NCBI RefSeq assembly: GCF_026745355.1
Contig: NC_079203.1
Location: 55,042,141-55,106,140, forward strand
DNA length: 64,000 nucleotides
DNA from: Beta vulgaris subsp. vulgaris
Taxonomy: Eukaryota; Streptophyta; Magnoliopsida; Caryophyllales; Amaranthaceae
Direction of reading: 5' to 3'
The position numbers and the translations under genes are program-made. The notes beneath the pieces were generated by a model. That model saw only the letters and a list, made by a program, of their open reading frames with translations, was not told the DNA's origin and ran no database searches. This document shows, one piece after another, positions 58,025-64,000 of this stretch; position 1 is the first letter of the stretch; every line of letters starts with the position of its first letter.

Positions 58025-58880
58025 CTAGTGTTTTCCCAGGAGAAAGACAGTAGTCAGCACAGCTTGTGTTTCCAAGGCCGCTTTCAGGATTGCTACTCCC
58101 TACAAAACATGTAACAACAACATCCAACAAATTGTTATGCAATCAAATAGAAGACTAATACAGAGAATTTACAAACCAAACAAAAGAAATTATTACCTCA
58201 TTAAGAGTAAGTTGAACCTCTTTCTCAACCAGAGATGCAATATCACTGACATTGAAGTTGTTAAGAAGAGTGATACTAGCAATGGTGGACATGGGTTTGA
58301 TTTCCAAATTATCCATCACCATATAAGTCACCACTCCCTTAACATATCCATCAATTTTACTATTCCAACTCACTGATTTCGATGGACTTTTCGAGGCGAC
58401 AAAGCTCATCTCAGTACACATTTTTTTACCACAACGTGGACATTCTGCGTCTGGGTTGTCAGTTACATAGTCACGACACTTCTTCGGACCTTCATCATCA
58501 TATTCATCACCATAATGATGATGAAACGGTGAAGAATGATTAGCAGGTGAGTTGCATCTATAGTACTCCATTGAATAGGTTTGTGGAGCATCATTAAGCG
58601 ACAATAAGGGGACACTAGCAGCAGTTGTTGGGTTCAGAACTGATTTTTTAGCAAATTTAGCCTGCATGTAATCAGTACTCAAAGAACTGATGCTGTTGTA
58701 AAGTATACCTAGGGAACCAACCATGTCTTTAACACCGAGGAGTTTGATTACGGTTGCTACAGGTAATGACAATATGTGGAAGAGGAAATCCACAAGTTCC
58801 TTATTGGCTTCCGCAAATAAAACCTTGTTCGCCTTTGCATCTATCAAGAGCTTCATACTCACCTTCATTGTTGTCGTCAT
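58025..58880 (-). CDS. DUF674 gene E, intact long form
   Basis: Exon 1 58,880-58,197 and exon 2 58,099-58,025, phase-0 GT-AG intron, 252 residues, the longest of the array. It starts MTTTMKVSMKLLIDAKANKV and follows the family order (ELVDFLFHILSLPVATVIKL, GSLGILYNSISSLSTDYMQA, SVPLLSLNDAPQTYSMEYYR). A Cys-rich middle comes next (YRCNSP ... KKCRDYVTDNPDAECPRCGK) with a CPRCGKKMC knuckle, then GYVKGVVTYMVMDNLEIKP and exon 2 GVAILKAALETQAVLTTVFL. A His/Asp-rich loop (about residues 122-136) is specific to this copy. The reading frame is open and it is probably functional. Biochemical role unknown. Confidence 0.92.
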
Positions 58881-58926
58881 TCTGAATCTAATATACTACT
58901 GCTGGATGGAAATAGAGTTTTGAGTT

Positions 58927-58938
58927 CATATATATATA
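58927..58938 (-). promoter_or_regulatory. TATA-like box of DUF674 gene E
   Basis: CATATATATATA about 50 bases upstream of the ATG at 58,880. Closer to the start than in B, C and D, so its role is less certain. Confidence 0.45.
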
Positions 58939-59306
58939 GACACATTATCACATTTACATGCTCCGTTCATGTACCCTTCTTAAATTTTAAACTTCTGAAA
59001 TACGAAAAGGCTGTTCCAAAATGCATAACCATGATTAGTTCATTTATCAGGACTTCTCTCTAGTAGCTTAGTTCGACTGTTTTTTTACTACATTCGAGAA
59101 TTTAGATATTCTGTACAATTCGTAACTGAAGTTAGTAATTGTCTGAATGACCTCATAAACAAACAAAATAAAGTTAATTGTTGGAGTTATTCACTTCGTA
59201 ATTACTTTGTATATGTCTATCTTTAGATATTTTCAGAGTTTCTTTTTCTAATTTGATTGTTCATATTCCGGAAGCACCTAGAAGGCTCGAACATTGTGCT
59301 CCCAAG

Positions 59307-59597
59307 TAGGGGGTAAATTATGGGAGTAGAGTTCGAGTTTGGACTAGCTTTACTCAACTAGTTAGCATTTTAATTCGAGCTCAAGTTGAGTTGAGCTTAA
59401 TCGAGTCAATTTTTGACCGAGTCGAGTTTTTGCTGAGTCGATTTTTGACCGAGTAGATCTCTAGTGGTTTGCAAGTTTCTCGAGTTAAAACCAGTCATTA
59501 AGTAGATATATATGTCGAATTTAGTATTTCGCTATAAATAATTTGATATTCGAGCTTCTCATGAGTTTTCAAGTCAATTATCGAGTTGCTCAACTCG
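59307..59597. mobile_element. GAGTCGAG-rich TIR element, copy 2
   Basis: Shares TTTTTGACCGAGT, GAGTTGCTCAACTCGA and the TAGGGGGTAAAT-type end with 12,948-13,293. The right end is eroded. Confidence 0.55.
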
Positions 59598-60220
59598 AGT
59601 CGACGAGTGGATCCCATGCACTTTTTTTTTTCACATTTGTACATAAATGAGCAAAATGTAAAATTTACAAATATAAAATGTGCAAAAAGATTTGCAAAGT
59701 TTTCTTTTTAGTTTGATTATTCATATATATTCTAGAAGCACTATGGAGTCTTTGTTATATCAGAGCTGCTAGATTTATCTCACCATTTGGAAGGGATAAA
59801 TGTTTGTGAAATTTATTCTTAAGAAAAAGGTAAAGGTTTTGATAATTAGATTCATGTTTTTTTGAAGGTATATGCAACCATGTTTACCTTAACATTCATC
59901 TACAACTAGCCTAATTAAGTGAAAATCAATTTTAAGAAATCAATCTTCACGTGGCAAGATTGCAACTTTTCTATCTCTCATCTTTATGTTCATATAAAGA
60001 TGATGAGTGATGACTCACACTCAATCAAGCACTTTGTTGCCAGCATGTAATTGATCGAGTACGGTTCATTCCAACTTGATGCATGCAAGTTTGAATGCCT
60101 TGGCCCTTGATTGGATCATTTTGAAGTATTTCTATTTTTAAACCACTTTTATTTTCAGTTTGATTTACCAAACTTGCCACGAATAATAATGGCTTTATGC
60201 CTTTCTCCAAGGACCATGCT
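59598..60220. other. Gene-free spacer
   Basis: Nothing recognised. Confidence 0.4.
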
Positions 60221-60365
60221 ACATTTACCCGGTGGGTAGTTAATCTACTAAAAATAGAGCATTAAAAAATATTAAAATTGATGAGTTGGATTCCATTATT
60301 TATTTATTTCTATTAGTAGTGAGTTATTGACCCACTGGGTAGATACTGGGTAGATAAAGTTTTTT
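60221..60365. repeat. Short inverted-repeat element, copy 2
   Basis: Counterpart of 12,505-12,655: ACCCGGTGGGTAG at the left, TGATGAGTTGGATTCCATTA in the middle and ACCCACTGGGTAGAT at the right. Confidence 0.55.
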
Positions 60366-60423
60366 CTTTTCTCCAATATGTTGAACAAAATTTTTAAACA
60401 AAACATAAAATAAATCCAAGACA

Positions 60424-60812
60424 TTGTTACATTTAAAAAGCAAAAGGATATTGCTAGTAAACTTGTTAGGTTAAACATACTAAGAATCTATTTTCTTCGG
60501 CATAAAATGATTGAACTAAACTAAACTGATTGCAACTGAATTGAACTAAATTGATTGCAACTGAATTGAACTAAACTGATTGCAATTGAACTGAACTAAA
60601 CTGATTGCAACTTTGTTACATTTAAAAAGCAAAAAGATATTGCTATTAAACTTGTTAGGTTAAACTCTTACTAAGAATCTATTTTGTTCGGCATAAAATG
60701 ATTGAACTAAACTAAACTGATTGCAACTGAATTGAACTAAATTGATTGCAACTGAATTGAACTAAACTGATTGCAATTGAACAGAACTAAACTGATTGCA
60801 ACTGAACTGAAT
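60424..60812 (+). repeat. 189-bp tandem duplication with internal minisatellite
   Basis: The block starting TTGTTACATTTAAAAAGCAA at 60,424 repeats at 60,613 with few changes. Each block contains several copies of an ACTGATTGCAACTGAATTGA word. It adjoins the Tourist-like MITE at 60,846, whose ends contain similar words. Confidence 0.85.
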
Positions 60813-60845
60813 TAAATTATAACTAATAGTAATGATAATAAGTAA

Positions 60846-60979
60846 GGGTCTGTTCTCCCCAGCTTATTTTCAGTTCAGTTTAGTTCAATTTAGTTCAACT
60901 CTTGACAATACTTTTACTCTCACATATCACTATTCAGTTCAGTTCAGTCCAGCTGTTTTATGCTGAAGAGAACAATCCC
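60846..60979. mobile_element. Tourist-like MITE, 134 bp
   Basis: Ends GGGTCTGTTCTCCCCAGC and GCTGAAGAGAACAATCCC pair in inverted orientation. TAA is duplicated at 60,843-60,845 and 60,980-60,982. It is the compact form of the family at 29,848-30,653. Confidence 0.85.
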
Positions 60980-60982
60980 TAA

Positions 60983-61866
60983 ATTAGGAACTAAATTGAT
61001 CGGAACGGAATTGAACTGATCTGATTGCAATTGAACTGAAAATAAGCCGGGCACAAATTATTATAATAAACGGCCTAATTTTAATATAAAATTAGACAAT
61101 GCAAACCTACGTTCTCCTAAGAAGCCCATTCAATTTCTCTCTAACCTAACACTATTTTTAGGTATCTTGCACCATCCTAGTCGTCCATTCTCTTCTCCTT
61201 CTTTTATTTCCCTTCTAAATTTCGAATTAGAACAAACAATTTTTAAAAATAGTCCGTCAGTCTTACAAAATGGATTAAGCTAGTCACTAAATGGATTAAA
61301 TCAGTCACTAAATGAATTAAAGAATGTTATTAATGAATAGATTAAACTGGTCACTAAATAGATTAAAATGGTCACTAAATAGATTAAAGTAGTCACTATA
61401 TTAAGAAATATGATCTATTCTCTTCTTAATATTGGGCTTGGGCCGCGCCTATTTTTAAATTAAAAGTAGACGGTCTCTTACAAGACCAACTATAAGCTGG
61501 GAAAATCAGATACTAAAGCACCTAAAAGAGACACTGATCTTATGTGACGTATAATAGGAAATTCGATGTAAATCTCCAACAAGGAATACTCCTAAACAAG
61601 ATAGGACATATCATTGGAGATTTATCTAGTTTCCTATTAGAGGATCGATAAATGTAACCAAAACAGACGAACACCAAAAAAGGGTCAATTACTACGGATA
61701 TTGTACTCTCATAACAAGAAAAACATAAATGAACTTCTAAAGTTAACCATCTATAAAGAACAACTTCTTAAGCAAACTATAAACTATCTAGATAAGCAAA
61801 ATAATTCTCTCAAAGATGATTAAGCAAAACAATTCAGCTTCGAATTACGGATAAGTAAGGGCCTAG
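60983..61866. other. Spacer with short tandem words
   Basis: No gene recognised. Around 61,268-61,400 the word AGTCACTAAATGGATTAAA recurs about six times with variation, an eroded 20-bp minisatellite. Confidence 0.5.
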
Positions 61867-62753
61867 CTAGATCTTCATCTTTTCAAGAAAGACAGAAGTC
61901 AGCACGGTGTTGGTCTCCAAACACGCTTTCAGCATCGCCAATCCCTGGAAAACCACAAACCATCATGCCAAAATATACACTCTTTTAAGTCTCAACGAAA
62001 AATAAATTATACTACCTCTGTTCTTTTAGATGCAACATTTAATTAATTTTCAATCCACGGTCCACCCACTAAAAACACAAATGTTGCATCTAAAAAAGCC
62101 GAGGAACTATAAGATTGATTACCTCCTTAAGTCCAACTTTAACCTCCTTCTCCTGCAAGGCAGAAACATCCTTAACACGAAACCTATTCATCGCAGTAAT
62201 CCCAGCAATTGTCGATAATGGCTTAACAGTCAAATCATCCATAACCATATAAGTAACCAAACTCTTCACATACCCACCACTTCCACTTCCAGTAGTACTA
62301 CTGCTTGATGATGCTACATTTTCTAAACCTGTTGGCCTGAACTAGGGGGATTTAGGGGTGGATTTTGATGAGATAAAATTGGGGATTTTGGAGGAGCTTC
62401 GTCGACAGCGATAACAAAGGAAAATCAATCGGTGCAGTTGTCTTAAGCACAACATCTTTGTTTATGCCTACATTTAAGTAGTCAGTGCTCAATGACTCGA
62501 TGCTTTTGTAAAGAGATCCTAGACAACCAACCATGTCTTTCACATTCAGTAGTTTGATAATTGTACCAATTGGTAATGACATTATGTGGAAAAGAAAATC
62601 AACAAATTCTTTCTCTGCTTCTGCAAATACAACTTTGTTTGATTTTGTATCTACTAAAAGTTTCAATCTTATTTTGCTCGTGTTACTCTCGTCGACTATA
62701 TCACTCTCGTTATCATTGCTCGTAACTCCTCTCTTTCTCTTTGATGTTCTCAT
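61867..62753 (-). pseudogene. DUF674 gene F, frame-disrupted
   Basis: Exon 1 runs 62,753-62,123 and exon 2 61,944-61,867, with a phase-0 GT-AG intron. The start is placed at MRTSKRKRGVTSND, with Met-His-Asn at 62,771 as an alternative. N-terminal text is good (RLKLLVDTKSNKVVFAEAEK, GCLGSLYKSIESLSTDYLNV, DFPLLSLS). At about 62,400 the frame shifts: the expected DEAPPKSP follows in another frame. The C-terminal half (FRPTGLENVASSSS, YVKSLVTYMVMDDLTVKPLS) lies in a third frame. Exon 2 (GLAMLKACLETNTVLTSVFL) is fine. No CxxC pair is present. Either it is a pseudogene with two indels in the middle, or an extra small intron hides there; I found no good splice pair for the latter. The basic KRKR N-terminus is unique to this copy. 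Confidence 0.82.
62012..62107. mobile_element. Small Stowaway-like MITE (CTACCTCTGTTTT family), copy 3
   Basis: 96 bp, CTACCTCTGTTCTTTTAGAT paired with an eroded complement ending GCCGAGGAAC, TA on both sides. It lies in the intron of DUF674 gene F, next to the exon 1 donor site. Confidence 0.75.
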
Positions 62754-62988
62754 TTCTACCAAGTTATGCACACATATATGGAATGAGATTCTGTTGATAA
62801 TTTATGGGGAGAGATTATGAGAGCATTTGGTTCATATAGTGGTATGAGGTTAGATACTAAATATTGGTGCTTTTAAGAAAAATAGCGCAAGTGACTGTTT
62901 GATTGCTTGTGTGCAAGTTGAGTAGATTATCGAGGTTGGTTTATGCTTATGAAATGGCTCATTCATTTTTCATTGGAAAGCAATGCAT

Positions 62989-64000
62989 TTTTTTTTTTGG
63001 TGAAAAGGGTATTGCATTAATAAAGCTTATAAATCAGTCCTGGCTATGGAATAGCCTCATACAATCAAGTTCCACAAGTGTTTCACAAAAACTAGGCATG
63101 ATAGGAATAATGTCTCTAGTTTCATTAAGCATACAAGCATTCTTCCTACAATCTTTAGCCATTTCATCTGCCACCCCATTATGCTCCCGCCTCACGAATA
63201 CGAACTGGGAAGTTTGAAACCTCTTTTGCCACTCCCTGCATTCATTTACAACATGACAATAAAAATCTCGACTAGTATAGTCCATGTTCATCAAAGTAAT
63301 TGCCTGCTTATTATCAGAGATAATGGTGATATTGTTGAGGTACTCCTTATGCGCAAACCGTAGCCCCTCCAGGATAGCTAAGAGCTCAGCCATTAGTACA
63401 TCTTTAGCATATATAGATTTTTGAAATCCCCCTAGCCATTCTCCCTTATGATTACGCAACACACCTGCAATACCCGTTAAATAGCTCTTGGCAAGAAAAG
63501 AGGCGTCAACATGTATGTAGAAACAAGTAGGATCATTAAAGATAATGTTTCCAGGTTGTGTTGGTTCCAAGTTAACAATTTTATAAGATGTAAGGAAATC
63601 TCGAGCTGCATAGATAGCTTTTCTAAGAGTACAGAGCGGTTGCGGCACATTTTGTTTTTCGAAAATGAACAAATTACGGTTTTTCCAAATCTCATAACAA
63701 ATAAAGGGGAATAAGGTTGCCCACTCAATATTCTGACTTTCTTTATAGCACAATACATTCTCTCTTACCCATACATGATCATTGTCTTTCCACACAATTG
63801 GGGGTGCAGCACACTCCCAGACACACTGAGCATGGTCACAATCCTTGATGGCATGATACGAGGACTCCTCTTGCCTATTACACAAGGGACAAACCGGGAA
63901 GGGAACAATCTTTCTACTCCACAACATCTTATTTGTTGGCAACCTATCTTTCCACAAAAGCCATAGAAAGAATCTTAGCTTTGGTGGGGAAGGGTTCCTC
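62989..64000 (-). mobile_element. LINE 3' end (zf-RVT and RNase H), continues past window
   Basis: An open frame runs from the window edge to a stop at 63,034 and is in frame through the last bases (KLRFFLWLLWKDRLPTNKM). It contains a zinc-binding zf-RVT segment (CPLCNRQEESSYHAIKDC, then W-rich text). An RNase H domain follows (FYIHVDASFLAKSYLTGIAG, MAELLAILEGLRFAHK, ITIISDNKQAI, ending RREHNGVADEMAKDC) with the Asp-Glu-Asp catalytic set. A short 3' UTR ends CCCTTTTCACC followed by an A-run (62,989-62,999 on the plus strand as T). This is an L1-type plant LINE ORF2 end. The open frame suggests it is fairly young. The reverse transcriptase would lie to the right, outside the window. Confidence 0.9.

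Overview
The window is plant nuclear DNA, almost certainly from a eudicot. It is strongly AT-rich, the genes carry many GT-AG introns, and the recognisable proteins are plant families: a proline/betaine-type amino acid permease, an ER syntaxin of the SYP81 class, and a DUF674 array. Between the genes lies dense small-transposon debris. The species cannot be fixed from sequence alone. No bacterial, organellar or viral gene blocks were seen.

Layout. Positions 1-23.5 kb are gene-free and made of nested small transposons: a hAT-type MITE, Stowaway-like and Tourist-like MITEs, tRNA-derived SINEs, a mini-Helitron, and a CACTA element whose two subterminal regions are arrays of hairpins. Positions 23,573-28,581 (+) hold a seven-exon ProT-like transporter with an unusual His/Asn- and Ser-rich N-terminus. 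Positions 28.6-36.1 kb are AT-rich spacer with MITEs. Positions 36,110-39,799 (+) hold a seven-exon SYP81 gene that reads intact.

From 41.2 to 62.8 kb there is a tandem, all-minus-strand array of six DUF674 genes (A-F here), each built of one long exon and one short terminal exon joined by a phase-0 intron. B, D and E look intact. A has lost its N-terminus next to a TRIM/LTR-like insertion and carries a one-base deletion. C is intact except for a 268-bp hAT-type MITE in exon 1 with an 8-bp target duplication. F has frame disruptions in the middle of exon 1. Four of the six have a TATA-like box at a similar distance upstream. Three introns contain MITEs or a MULE-like foldback element with three palindromes. 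Between the genes are Mutator-like foldbacks, a second mini-Helitron, LTR remnants and RNase H fragments. The right edge (62,989-64,000) is the 3' end of a LINE that continues out of the window.

How it works together. The permease (plasma-membrane compatible-solute uptake) and the syntaxin (ER membrane fusion) are unrelated single-copy-style genes. The DUF674 cluster is a birth-and-death gene family of unknown function, caught with members in different states of decay and transposons as the main agent of damage. The best candidates for something undescribed are this cluster, including its variable Cys-pair segment, and the palindrome-array transposons at 7.8-9.0 kb and 45.4-45.9 kb.
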